Assembly: GCF_001975825.1 (NCBI RefSeq)
Contig: NZ_MTKN01000034.1
Location: forward strand, 22,261-86,260
Reading direction: 5' to 3'
Length of the DNA: 64,000 nt
Source of the DNA: [Flexibacter] sp. ATCC 35208
Lineage (GTDB): Bacteria > Bacteroidota > Bacteroidia > Chitinophagales > Chitinophagaceae
Below, in pieces: positions 13,001-20,574 of the stretch. The first letter of the stretch is position 1, and each line of letters opens with the position of its first letter. Both the position numbers and the translations under genes were made by a program. The notes under the pieces are model-generated. The model did no database searches, was not told where the DNA came from, and saw only the letters and a program-made list of their open reading frames with translations.

Positions 13001-16000
13001 TATGAACATCAGATCTATCCTTTCGATAGTCTGGTAGAAGAACTACAGCTTTCCCGTGATACCAGCCGCTCTCCATTGTTCGATGTGATGGTTGTATTGC
13101 AGAATACTGGTGATAATACGAGCCAGCTTCCTGCTGTCAAAGGTCTTTCAATATCACCTTACAGTGCAGGTAGTGCCGGTATCAGCAAGGTAGATCTGAG
13201 CTTTTATTTTCATGAAACAACAGACGGGATGTCGGTAAATATTGAGTACAACACTGATCTGTTTATGCCAGGGCGTATAGAACGTATGTTCAGTCATTTT
13301 GAAGGTCTGTGTCGCGCGGTGACTGCCAATAAAAACGTTCCCCTGCAGCAGCTTGACTATTTACCTGCGGCGGAAAAGGAGAAGCTGTTGTTTGCATTTA
13401 GTGGTCAGCCACTCGCATATCCTGCGCATAAAACGATGCAACAGCTGTTGGAAGAACAGGCATTGCTTACACCTCATCATACTGCTTTAGTAACTGATAC
13501 GGATGTATTCACTTATGAAGTATTGAATAGAAGAGCCAACCAGCTGGCGCATTATATACTGGCCCACCCACATTTTACTCCTGGTGCATTGGTTGGGCTG
13601 ATGACAGCACGCAACGACTGGATGGTTGTGAGTATGCTGGCCGTATTAAAGGCTGGTGCTGCCTATGTGCCTATAGATATAAATTATCCGCCAAACCGCA
13701 TTCATTACATTTTACAGGATGCAACAGTACAGCTGATATTGACCAGTAACAAGGAGATGACCGCATCTTATGTACAGGAAGGTGTGGCGTTGCTGGAATT
13801 AAATGAGGCATTGCAAACTATCCTGCAAGCTTATCCTGTTACAAACCCGGTGACGGAGACCGATTCAGCGGCTGTAGCTTACTGCATTTATACCTCTGGA
13901 TCTACAGGCCAGCCTAAAGGAATTCAGTTAACTCATCGCAATGTAGTTGCCTTTCTTTACTGGGCTATTCAGGAGTTTGCGACAGACGATTTTAATACGG
14001 TATTTGCCACAACCTCTTATTGTTTCGATCTGTCAGTCTTTGAGATATTCTATACACTTTGTACGGGAAAATACATCCGGTTACTGCAATCTGGAGCTGA
14101 TATTATCCATTTCCTGGATAAGGATGAAAAAATACTGCTCAACACAGTACCGTCTGTGATAGATAATTTACTGGCCGCCGATGTGGACTTCAGCAGGGTG
14201 AACGTGATCAATGTGGCCGGAGAGCCGGTACCATTACACTTCCGCCAGCAACTTGACTATGAAAGGATTGCTGTCCGCAATCTGTATGGTCCTTCCGAAG
14301 ATACTACGTACAGCAGCTGCTACCGCTTTGCTGCAGGCCACAACAATATACCTATTGGTAAGCCGATAGCCAATACTCAGTTTTATATCCTGGATGCACA
14401 GCAGCAATTATTATCTGAAGGAATTACAGGGGAAATTTGCATAGCAGGTGACTGTTTAAGTATGGGATATTTAAACCAGCCGGAGTTGAATGCACGGCAG
14501 TTTATACAACATCCGACCTTACCGGGTAAACGCATTTATCGCACCGGTGATCTTGGCAGATGGCTGCCAGATGGGAATATGGAATACGTTGGCCGTCTCG
14601 ATTTCCAGGTCAAGGTACACGGCTTCCGTATTGAATTGGGCGAAATAGAAACTGCATTGTCGAGGTATCCCGGCATCCGCCATAACGTAGTTGCTGCTAT
14701 AAAAGACAGTAACGGTAAGCAGCAGCTGGTAGCCTGGTTGCAGGCGGAGAAGGACAATGTACCTGAAATATTGTCCCTGCAGTTTTACCTGCGCAATTGT
14801 CTTCCGCAATTTATGATTCCTTCAGCGTTTGTTGTGCTGGAGGAATTTCCATTAAACCAAAACGGGAAAATTGACCGTAAGCGCCTGCCTCTGCCAGATG
14901 AGAACATAACAGAAGATAGTGGTTACACCGCACCGCGTAATGAAATAGAAATGCTGCTGGCAACGGCATGGCAAAAGGTATTGGGCAAACAGCGTATAAG
15001 TATTCATGATAATTACTTTAACCTGGGAGGAGATTCTATTCGTGCTATACAGATAATCGCTCACCTGCATGGTAAAAAGCTTCTGCTGAAGATGAGCGAT
15101 TTTTTCCAATATCCTACCATTTCTATGCTGGCGCCGAAAGTAATGATAGTAAGCGTTATGGCCAGCCAGGAACCTGTTACCGGTGAGATACCGTTTACGC
15201 CTATACAGCTTGATTTCCTGGCGAACAGTACACCCGGATACCTGCATCATTATAATCAGGCTGTAATGCTATATGCGCCGGAGGGATTTGATAAAAGCGC
15301 TATAAAGGCTGTGTTTTCCAAAATTACTGCGCATCACGATGCATTGCGGATAGTATTACAACCCAAGGCAGATGGTGAATGGCGACAGCAAAACCTGGCC
15401 GTTATGCCGCTGCACCTGGAAGAGCACACCATTACTAAAAGTGAATTGACAGCTCTTGCCGATGCATTGCAGGCAGGTATTAACCTGGAAGGAGGCCCTT
15501 TAATGAAACTGGCGTTGTTTCACTTACCTGATGGCGACCGTCTGCTGATAGCAGCACATCATATGGTCATAGATGGTGTATCCTGGCGCATACTGTTTGA
15601 AGATATACAACGATTGTATGGTCAGTATATGCGGCAGGAGGCATTGGAGCTCCCTTATAAAACGGAGGCATACAAGGTGTGGGCTGAACAGCTGAAATTA
15701 TATGCGGGTACTGTAGCTGCCATGGAAGAGCAACACTATTGGCAGCAGATAACCTCAGCGACAGTGCCGGCCATTCCATGTAAAGGATCAGCTGAGGACA
15801 ACCTCGTGAAGTATAAGGAGAAAAAAGGATTCCGCCTTGACCAGCAAGAAACGGCTCAGCTACTTACGGAAGTGAATGCAGCTTTCAATTCACAGATCGA
15901 TGATATACTGCTGGTAGCACTGCTAAGGGCTATTTATAAAATGTATGGTTATACGGCTACAGCCATTGCACTGGAAGGTCATGGCCGGGAGGAGATCTTA

Positions 16001-16546
16001 CCCGGGATTGACGTAAGCCGTACTGTCGGCTGGTTCACAGCCATATACCCGGTAATATTTAACTGGGATGAGCAGCTAGAATTGTCTCGCCACATTAAGG
16101 TAGTAAAGGAGCACCTGCGCAAAATTCCTAACAGGGGGATTGGATATGGTATCTTAAAATACCTTGGTGCGGCCACCAACAAGGAATTGTTTAACCTTCA
16201 ACCGCAGATAAGCTTTAACTACCTGGGGCAGTTTGACGCTGACCTGCAGCATCACCTCTTTACTATTGCACCGGAAACAGCCGGCGCACTACAGGCGCCT
16301 GAAGCCCGCCGGCCGCATGATTGGGAGGTAACCGGTATGATTGCCGGGAATTGCCTTACCATGTCAGTTTCCTTCAGCAGCAAACAATACGATATGAATC
16401 ATATGGAAGCATTTATGCAGTATTATAAGGAAGCCCTGCAGGATGTGATCGCACATTGTTTAAGCAGGGAAACGACAGAGTTAACACCCAGCGATTTTAC
16501 CTATAAACATTTATCCATTGATGCAATAGATAATTTATTTGATTAA
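4094..16546 (+). CDS. Three-module NRPS with N-terminal carrier, N-methyltransferase and epimerase
   Basis: A 4150-residue peptide synthetase. Domain order from visible motifs: T0 (GGNS, about 71), C1 (HHIVSDG, about 260), A1 (YTSGSTG, about 738), T1 (GGHS, about 1123), C2 (HHIISDG, about 1313), A2 (about 1793), methyltransferase inserted late in A2 (LEIGCGTG, about 2170), T2 (about 2603), C3 (about 2788), A3 (about 3268), T3 (GGDS, about 3646), E (HHMVIDGVSW, about 3823; GWFT; NYLGQFD). Hand-derived Stachelhaus codes are DILQLGVVWK (matches Gly), DVWHFSLVDK (matches Ser) and DLFNNALTYK (matches Ala). The predicted product is acyl-Gly-(N-Me)Ser-D-Ala. T0 has no A domain, so its starter must be loaded in trans. 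ATG 4094 is the only start that keeps the T0 frame. The second NRPS gene follows 10 bases downstream. Confidence 0.95.
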   Translation: MKKENFIKTLAGVTAKDLVKLPRTNEKVPVANTTYLAPGNAVEEDLLVIWNNLLNQDGLGIHHDFFRSGGNSIKATQLVSRITKHFQVDIRLTDIFRNTTIEKQALLIQLQEKVMQQTIRRLPQQEDYAVSHAQRRLWFINQFSEGVATYHIPVAGTIKGNLDKTAFYKAFELLLARHESLRTVFSEIDGEPRQRILHPPRISDFLQEYDATCGHINGQTTEQLLAAFIAAPFDLESSLPVRVALITIAADEHVFACVMHHIVSDGSSMEILMKELAAVYNALCQGKENPLSPLEVHYRDFAAWQQELLSGQDSNVHHQYWLQQFSGEVPVLELPTDFSRPVVKSYKGNVYTLQVDSSVHKTLIDTANRSGASLFMVLQATLYALFYRYTGQEDIVLGTVTAGRDYSDLEEQVGLYANTLALRTRFSGEDNFDMLLAAVKNTTLQSFEHQQYPFDQLVGELKLARNLSRSALFDVMIVLHNNRTALASDFSFNGAVLESYALPATSSKFDLTFNFRELNGILMLSIEYDTALFTPGYIHRMADHWQTLIKSVEMGVGEPLSRLDYMTEQERNLLLYTLNDTMVPPVPQTTVHALIEAQVIRTPTAIALITGDGVFNYHELNIAANRFAHYLHKSVGLQPNDRIGILVDRSAHMLIAMLAVMKAGAAYVPLDAGYPVDRVAYIAENSRITSLLTERNKQELYEQLPVKSICLEDIWQELEQYPINNLEQQQSREDSMYVLYTSGSTGLPKGVDIPHRAALNLLTSMQKEPGIDASDVLLAVTTCAFDISVLELFLPLISGAAVRLASASESKDPALLNAILDTGTCTIMQATPSTWRMLIEQGWQGTTGLKILCGGERLSPELAQSLLQRCGSLYNVYGPTETTVWSAVNEITTAGVRITIGKPIANTQLYVLDQHRAPAATLVAGELYIGGTGLAKGYLFRTELTTERFVDNPFITGTRMYRTGDIARWLPEGQIEIMGRVDEQVKVRGFRIEPAEIETAILKYTSAGEAVVVADTTTGEPVLVAYVAGSITEDISDMRNNLRKVLPEYMLPAYIVPLPELPLTPNGKVNKKALPGVKEMQTQLQTTYTAPRNPQEQSMVNIWSEILGLSRIGVDDNFFQLGGHSLKATQVVSRVHQQMGIRLHLQDIFIHPTISGLCSILQERNSMTAWAIEPAIPQDSYPLSDAQRRLWILQQWEQTASAYHMSNAFYLEGQLNIDALRLAFKTLIVRHESLRTRFEVLNGEPRQVIVGPGDITFELEYEDLRNSVVSSQDIQARVTANAHELFNLQQGALIRALLLQTKDTGYVFALTMHHIISDGWSMGVMVREVLAMYEAFRTGMSLPFPPLDIHYKDYTMWQQHRLQEEEIQETRNYWLQRFGDDIPVLELPLNHERPAVKSYRGEAVKFVIEESLVKALEDVAQQQEATLFMALLAATNALLYRYTGQEDIVIGSPVAGRAHASLESQIGFYVNTLALRTRFSGNSTFYDLLHNSRTTSLEAYEHQLYPFDQLVDELNLERVMNRNPLFDVMVVLQNTNLDNRPLPALQELEISSYTMEHRVSKFDWWLSFSRRENGLSAMLEYDSALFTRESMLLVTEHFRNLLALLVKHPGKAVSSHAYLTPTEITNLLQVFNNTVYPFMVQETLVSLFEKTVTHHSGNIALVAGNTTYTYNSLNETANRLAHYLRDGLHVQPDEPIGLLLDRSPAMVIGMLGILKAGGAYVPIDPEYPENRIRYIVEDSGLRILITHPQQRIVSELPCEKILLTDDLQVLASWPGHNPEPVITPHNLAYIIYTSGSTGQPKGCELEHRSIVNRIQWMQEHYRFTADDRILQKTAYVFDVSVWEFFMTLCFGARLVLCSRDMVYSPQALINIINREGITTLHFVPSMFNTFLSVLAQESNCNMASLRHIFTSGEALQLESVQQHHRLLPAVKLHNLYGPTEAAVDVTYFETDSGTEKVLIGQPIWNTGVYILDRHGNLVPPGIYGEIHLGGIGLARGYRNKGALTTEKFIPHPFAEGERLYKTGDVGRFLPNGLIEYAGRNDDQVKIRGYRIELGEVAAAILKHPAIDQAVALTIGSSQEEKSLAAYLVCSSDALHVLEDTENMHAERVAEWQSIFEHTYREEEDKSIDPLFNIKGWNSSYTGLPIPAEEMLVWVNDIVNTVLHYQPGNVLEIGCGTGLLLFRIAPYTQRYVGTEISAVAIEYLTECIRTIPGSWDHVTLLQRPAHLLSHLETASFDTVLINSVIQYFPNASYLTDTIATAIRLLRPGGQLIIGDVRSLPLATQFHGSVAYSKAAASTTVTALQQQILTVLDHEKELLVDPAYFISLQEQLPGIGWVEIVPKKGDYENELSRFRYQVIIHVSQMPAAIPAFTWLNDVTLTDLKLHLDTAQPRQLGIAAVHNSRLQESNLLMKELAAAHATDAISTLHERMAQTVVPLMDERAVLELAAAANYNVYLGWGRQQDGGCYDIILTADSNKGAILPSMLYYELLRQDLKAARGGAYTNNPISQQLKDKLVPALRSFLKMKVPEYMIPTYFTLLDKFPLTINGKLDRKALPSPVAARAVAGAVYVAPRTELEVQLAVIWKEVLKLDTVGIYDNFFDLGGHSLKATQVVSRMHQQSGIRLDLRTLFSFPTIAGLAVALEGHTKEVFETIPVATAQSSYPLSNAQRRLWMLNEWEEAALAYNMSSAYALEGPLDLAALQQAFTWLVKRHESMRTRFVKVAAMPRQVIIPVADAGVQLKYVTAEVQDVKAMVRAHASQRFDLEQGPLISILLIHVTDTQHVLALNMHHIVSDGWSMDVLMKELITHYVTGQPLPSLRIQYKDYTLWQNSHLTGASNQYHRTYWLQRFNTAVPVLELSLDFTRPPVKTYHGNNMRFNLDAATTNALRQLANASGASTFMALLAVVNTLLYRYTGQEDIVIGSPIAGRHHPDLEDQVGFYVNTLALRTTFSGSATFTELLDRVRKDTLDAYEHQIYPFDSLVEELQLSRDTSRSPLFDVMVVLQNTGDNTSQLPAVKGLSISPYSAGSAGISKVDLSFYFHETTDGMSVNIEYNTDLFMPGRIERMFSHFEGLCRAVTANKNVPLQQLDYLPAAEKEKLLFAFSGQPLAYPAHKTMQQLLEEQALLTPHHTALVTDTDVFTYEVLNRRANQLAHYILAHPHFTPGALVGLMTARNDWMVVSMLAVLKAGAAYVPIDINYPPNRIHYILQDATVQLILTSNKEMTASYVQEGVALLELNEALQTILQAYPVTNPVTETDSAAVAYCIYTSGSTGQPKGIQLTHRNVVAFLYWAIQEFATDDFNTVFATTSYCFDLSVFEIFYTLCTGKYIRLLQSGADIIHFLDKDEKILLNTVPSVIDNLLAADVDFSRVNVINVAGEPVPLHFRQQLDYERIAVRNLYGPSEDTTYSSCYRFAAGHNNIPIGKPIANTQFYILDAQQQLLSEGITGEICIAGDCLSMGYLNQPELNARQFIQHPTLPGKRIYRTGDLGRWLPDGNMEYVGRLDFQVKVHGFRIELGEIETALSRYPGIRHNVVAAIKDSNGKQQLVAWLQAEKDNVPEILSLQFYLRNCLPQFMIPSAFVVLEEFPLNQNGKIDRKRLPLPDENITEDSGYTAPRNEIEMLLATAWQKVLGKQRISIHDNYFNLGGDSIRAIQIIAHLHGKKLLLKMSDFFQYPTISMLAPKVMIVSVMASQEPVTGEIPFTPIQLDFLANSTPGYLHHYNQAVMLYAPEGFDKSAIKAVFSKITAHHDALRIVLQPKADGEWRQQNLAVMPLHLEEHTITKSELTALADALQAGINLEGGPLMKLALFHLPDGDRLLIAAHHMVIDGVSWRILFEDIQRLYGQYMRQEALELPYKTEAYKVWAEQLKLYAGTVAAMEEQHYWQQITSATVPAIPCKGSAEDNLVKYKEKKGFRLDQQETAQLLTEVNAAFNSQIDDILLVALLRAIYKMYGYTATAIALEGHGREEILPGIDVSRTVGWFTAIYPVIFNWDEQLELSRHIKVVKEHLRKIPNRGIGYGILKYLGAATNKELFNLQPQISFNYLGQFDADLQHHLFTIAPETAGALQAPEARRPHDWEVTGMIAGNCLTMSVSFSSKQYDMNHMEAFMQYYKEALQDVIAHCLSRETTELTPSDFTYKHLSIDAIDNLFD

Positions 16547-16556
16547 CAGGAAATGT

Positions 16557-19500
16557 ATGCTCACAAAAGAAAACATTAAAGATATTTATGCGCTTTCATC
16601 CATGCAGGAGGGGATCCTTTTTCATGCACTTATGGATGATGGAACCGGCGCATACTTCCAGCAGTCGGCTTTCCGTATTACCGGGGACTTACAGATAGCA
16701 GCTGTAGAAGCAGCTTTGCAGCAACTAGTTAACCGTCATGATGCACTGCGCACTGTATTTAAATATGGAAAGGTGGAAGTGCCTTTGCAGATCGTATTAA
16801 AACAGTGGGTTGCGCCATTTACATATAAAGATCTGCGTAACGTAACAACCCCGACAGAAAAGGAGATTATTGTTAAAGCCTTCAAGGTAGATGAAAAGCA
16901 GCGGAACTTTGACCTTTCAAAAGATGCACTGATACGGGTTGCTGTGCTACAGACGGAAGATAACAGCTGCGAGCTGATATGGAGCTATCATCATATTATG
17001 ATGGATGGATGGTCACTGCGTATACTGATGAGCGAGCTGGTACAATTATACACAGCTATTGTTAAGGGTATACCGATAGCATTGCCGCCTGCCCAGCCTT
17101 TCAGTAATTACATCAAATGGTTAGGAAGTATTAATAAAGAGGAAGCACGGACGTACTGGCAACAATACCTGAAGGACTATGATGAAACCCTGACATTCCC
17201 CGGTCGTAAACCAGCTGCCCAGCAACAACCGGGTTATTTACGCCGGCAGGAAAGGATTGCCCTGCAGCCGGAATTCGTAAATGGTCTGCGGGCTATGGCT
17301 GTAAAACATCATACTACCCTGTTTACCCTTTTGCAGGTCATCTGGGGTACGCTGCTCAGTAAGCTTACGGGGCAGCGTAAAGTGGTTTTTGGGGTGGTAG
17401 TAGCCGGCCGGCCGGCCGTGTTGGAGCGCGTAGAGCAAATGGTGGGACTGTTCATTAACACTATACCGGTATGTCTCGAAGCAGATCCTTCAAAAACCTT
17501 TGAGGACTTGCTGGATACTGCCAATGCACAGCTGTTGCAGAACCGGAATTACGATTACTATCCTTTTGGTGAGATTGTGTCGCTTTCTCCGCTTAAAAAG
17601 CACCTTTTAGATCATATACTGGTCATGATTGAGTTTCCTGAAATCCCTCTTGAAACAACAGAGAGGGGCCATGGATTGGAGATTGCCTTGCGGGACACAT
17701 TTGAGCAAACGAACTATGACCTTTGCGTGGATATACTGGCTGGCAAAACCTTATCTGTAGAGTTCACCTATAACGAGCATGCATTTGAAGGTACATTTAT
17801 GAAACGTGTAGCTGCCATGTTCAAACAATTGCTTGAACAGGTTCTTCACCAGCCAGCGACACAAATAGCCGGCCTGTCTGTTTTTACTCCCGCAGACCAG
17901 GCTATGGTAAATATTTTCAATAATTCGGATGTACCATTATTATCCAATGCTTCCATCATCCGCATTATTGAGCAGCATGCAGCGTCGACGCCAGACCGGA
18001 TAGCAATTTCGAATGGAACCAGGCATATGACATATGCCCGTCTCAATGCTGCTGTTAACCAGCTGGCGCAGCAAATTCAACAAACCGTCAAACTTGAAAA
18101 AGACGACCGGGTAGGTATCCTGATGGAACGATCGGAAAACATGCTGATAAGTATACTGGCCGTATGGAAATGCAACGCTGCCTATATTCCATTGGATGTT
18201 ACATATCCTGAAGAACGTATCCTTGTGATGCTGGACGATGCAAAAGCCCGGATGGTGCTCACGGCTAACAGCCTTGATAACCCCGGTATGCGACAGGCAT
18301 TGCAGGTATCATACAACGTTATTGACCTGGATGCGACTGCGGCTGCACGCGCGGTTTACAATGATATAAATCCTGCTACAGAAATAATGCCCGGCGACCT
18401 GGCTTATGTCATTTACACATCTGGTTCTACAGGTAAACCTAAAGGCGCTATGGTAGAACATGCAGGTATGATGAACCATTTGTATGCCAAAGTGCATGAC
18501 CTGGAGTTAACAGCAGACAGCCGCATTGTGCAAAATGCATCACACTGTTTTGATATATCGGTATGGCAGTTTCTGGCAGCGCTGGTTCCGGGTGGAATGA
18601 CACTGGTGTATGACCGCAACCTGGTATTGAACCCTGCCGCCCTGCTGCAACAGGTAGCAGCAGAGAAAGTAACTATTCTCGAACTGGTCCCCTCTTACCT
18701 TTCGATATTACTGAATCTGATTGAGGAAGGAGCGCACACTATCCAGCTGCCTGATCTTCGATATTTGATCATGACAGGCGAAACTCTGAAACCTGCACTG
18801 GTAAACCGATGGTTTATGCTATATCCTGGCATTCCTATGGTTAACGCTTACGGTCCTACGGAAGCGGCAGACGATATTACACACTACAAGATTAGCGGAC
18901 CGTTGGAGGTAGATAATATCCCTGTTGGTTACCCTGTACAGAACATGAAGATTTATATAGTGAATGAGCAGCTGCAGCAATGCCCGATAGGAATAAAAGG
19001 GGAGATTATGGTATCGGGTGTAGGTGTAGGCCGCGGATATATAAATGATAAAGTGAAAACAACGGGAGCTTTCATGAATGATCCTTTCCGTAATGATACT
19101 TCCGTTCGTCTTTACAAAACCGGAGATGTAGGCCGTTACCTCGAAAGCGGGGCAATTGAATTCTTTGGCCGCAAGGATTACCAGGTAAAAGTGAGGGGTT
19201 TTCGTATTGAGCTTGAAGAAATAGAAAAGACGATTACTTTTTCACCTTTTGTACAGGATGCAGTGGTGATTGATAAACAGGCGCCTAATGGCGATACTTA
19301 CCTGAGTGCTTATGTGGTAGCAAAAGATGGTTATGATGTGGAAACGCTACGGAATTATATGTCAGCCCGCCTGCCTGATTATATGATCCCTGCTTATTTT
19401 ACAGTGATCCCGGCACTTCCGGTGACTGCCAATGGGAAAACAGATCGTGCGGTAATTCGTGCAATACCAGAATCAATTCCCGAAGTTAAACAGGGCGAAT

Positions 19501-20534
19501 ACCTGGCGCCACGTACCGAAACAGAAGAAAAGCTGGCAGCTATCTGGCAAGATGTACTAAAGATGGACCGCATTGGTATCAGGGATAATTTCTTTGATTT
19601 AGGAGGAGATTCTTTTAAAGCTATTCGCATAGTTTCCAGGTTTGGCAAGGCATTCCTGGTACCAGATCTGTATAAGCATCCTACTATTGAGCAGCTGGCT
19701 GTATGTATTGAGCAAAATAGTCATGGCAGCCTGCAATTGTTATATGAACTTACGCCAGCTGATCAGAAAAATACACTCACTATTATTGGCATACCTAACT
19801 CCGCCGGTGATCCGCTTATTTATGATGAAACCACCAAAGCACTGTTACAATTCACCAATGAAATTGGGGTTTATGGTGTAAGTCTGCCGCGACCTGAACC
19901 CGGCCCCGGTGAAACTGTACAGTCATTGCTTGTGCAGTTAGCCAGCGATATTATGGCAGAAATTAAAAAGAGAATCACCACCCCGGTGATTATCTACGGT
20001 CAGTGCAACGGTATTGGATTGGCACTGGAACTGGGCCGGCAGCTGCAGGATGAGGGGGTCCCAATCCAGGCAATCTGCACAGGTGGTGCGCTACCCCGTA
20101 CCCGGCCGGTATCAGAAAATGATTCCAGGACAGACGATGAATTAGTGGATTTCCTCGAAGGCATAGATGCCACATTTCCGCAGGAACTGGAAGACCAGCT
20201 TATTTTCTTCCGCAACCTCAAGTATGATGGGGTGCTGGCCAAAGCTTCGTTCAATTATCAGCTGGGCCTGATGAAAGAGAATAAATACCGCCTGCTGAAG
20301 GCGCCTTTTTATGTAGTCGTAGGCGACCGCGATCCTATTACCAAAGGGTATGAAAACCGTTACCTCGAATGGAAAATGTATGCAGAAAAGGTGGTGCTGG
20401 TGGAAATGGCAGACGTAGGTCATTTCATGTGGCGGGATAAGCCGGAAGAACTGGCCGCCATCCTGTATGAAATTGCCGAAGGCCGATATGTAGAAAAGCC
20501 TGTGAAAAAGAAGAAATGGTCGTTGTTCAATTAA
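16557..20534 (+). CDS. Terminal NRPS module C-A-T-TE with cysteine-type thioesterase
   Basis: A 1325-residue synthetase. The C domain (LSSMQEGILFH start; HHIMMDGWS near 146) is of the type that follows an epimerase. The A domain (YTSGSTG near 620) has hand-derived code DIWEITADDK, whose acidic Glu at the fourth position suits a diamino acid; Dap is the obvious substrate given SbnA/SbnB. A T domain (GGDS near 1016) and a thioesterase follow. The TE nucleophile elbow is GQCNG with Cys1150 in place of Ser. Candidate partners are Asp1257 or Asp1259 (GDRDP) and His1289 (GHFMW). The Asp expected after strand beta-6 in common type I TEs appears to be Gly. Sulfazecin synthetase also ends in a Cys-containing TE that forms a beta-lactam from an N-sulfonated Dap peptide. 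ATG 16557 is preferred over the in-frame TTG at 16539, which would overlap the upstream gene. Confidence 0.93.
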   Translation: MLTKENIKDIYALSSMQEGILFHALMDDGTGAYFQQSAFRITGDLQIAAVEAALQQLVNRHDALRTVFKYGKVEVPLQIVLKQWVAPFTYKDLRNVTTPTEKEIIVKAFKVDEKQRNFDLSKDALIRVAVLQTEDNSCELIWSYHHIMMDGWSLRILMSELVQLYTAIVKGIPIALPPAQPFSNYIKWLGSINKEEARTYWQQYLKDYDETLTFPGRKPAAQQQPGYLRRQERIALQPEFVNGLRAMAVKHHTTLFTLLQVIWGTLLSKLTGQRKVVFGVVVAGRPAVLERVEQMVGLFINTIPVCLEADPSKTFEDLLDTANAQLLQNRNYDYYPFGEIVSLSPLKKHLLDHILVMIEFPEIPLETTERGHGLEIALRDTFEQTNYDLCVDILAGKTLSVEFTYNEHAFEGTFMKRVAAMFKQLLEQVLHQPATQIAGLSVFTPADQAMVNIFNNSDVPLLSNASIIRIIEQHAASTPDRIAISNGTRHMTYARLNAAVNQLAQQIQQTVKLEKDDRVGILMERSENMLISILAVWKCNAAYIPLDVTYPEERILVMLDDAKARMVLTANSLDNPGMRQALQVSYNVIDLDATAAARAVYNDINPATEIMPGDLAYVIYTSGSTGKPKGAMVEHAGMMNHLYAKVHDLELTADSRIVQNASHCFDISVWQFLAALVPGGMTLVYDRNLVLNPAALLQQVAAEKVTILELVPSYLSILLNLIEEGAHTIQLPDLRYLIMTGETLKPALVNRWFMLYPGIPMVNAYGPTEAADDITHYKISGPLEVDNIPVGYPVQNMKIYIVNEQLQQCPIGIKGEIMVSGVGVGRGYINDKVKTTGAFMNDPFRNDTSVRLYKTGDVGRYLESGAIEFFGRKDYQVKVRGFRIELEEIEKTITFSPFVQDAVVIDKQAPNGDTYLSAYVVAKDGYDVETLRNYMSARLPDYMIPAYFTVIPALPVTANGKTDRAVIRAIPESIPEVKQGEYLAPRTETEEKLAAIWQDVLKMDRIGIRDNFFDLGGDSFKAIRIVSRFGKAFLVPDLYKHPTIEQLAVCIEQNSHGSLQLLYELTPADQKNTLTIIGIPNSAGDPLIYDETTKALLQFTNEIGVYGVSLPRPEPGPGETVQSLLVQLASDIMAEIKKRITTPVIIYGQCNGIGLALELGRQLQDEGVPIQAICTGGALPRTRPVSENDSRTDDELVDFLEGIDATFPQELEDQLIFFRNLKYDGVLAKASFNYQLGLMKENKYRLLKAPFYVVVGDRDPITKGYENRYLEWKMYAEKVVLVEMADVGHFMWRDKPEELAAILYEIAEGRYVEKPVKKKKWSLFN

Positions 20535-20574
20535 TGTAATATCATCATTGTATCATCATTAAACCTAAAAGAAA

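Noticed and set aside
20535..20574. Short direct repeat TATCATCATT twice between the second NRPS gene and sbnA
   Set aside because: Ten bases repeated twice in AT-rich spacer is weak; no sign of an operator or insertion scar.
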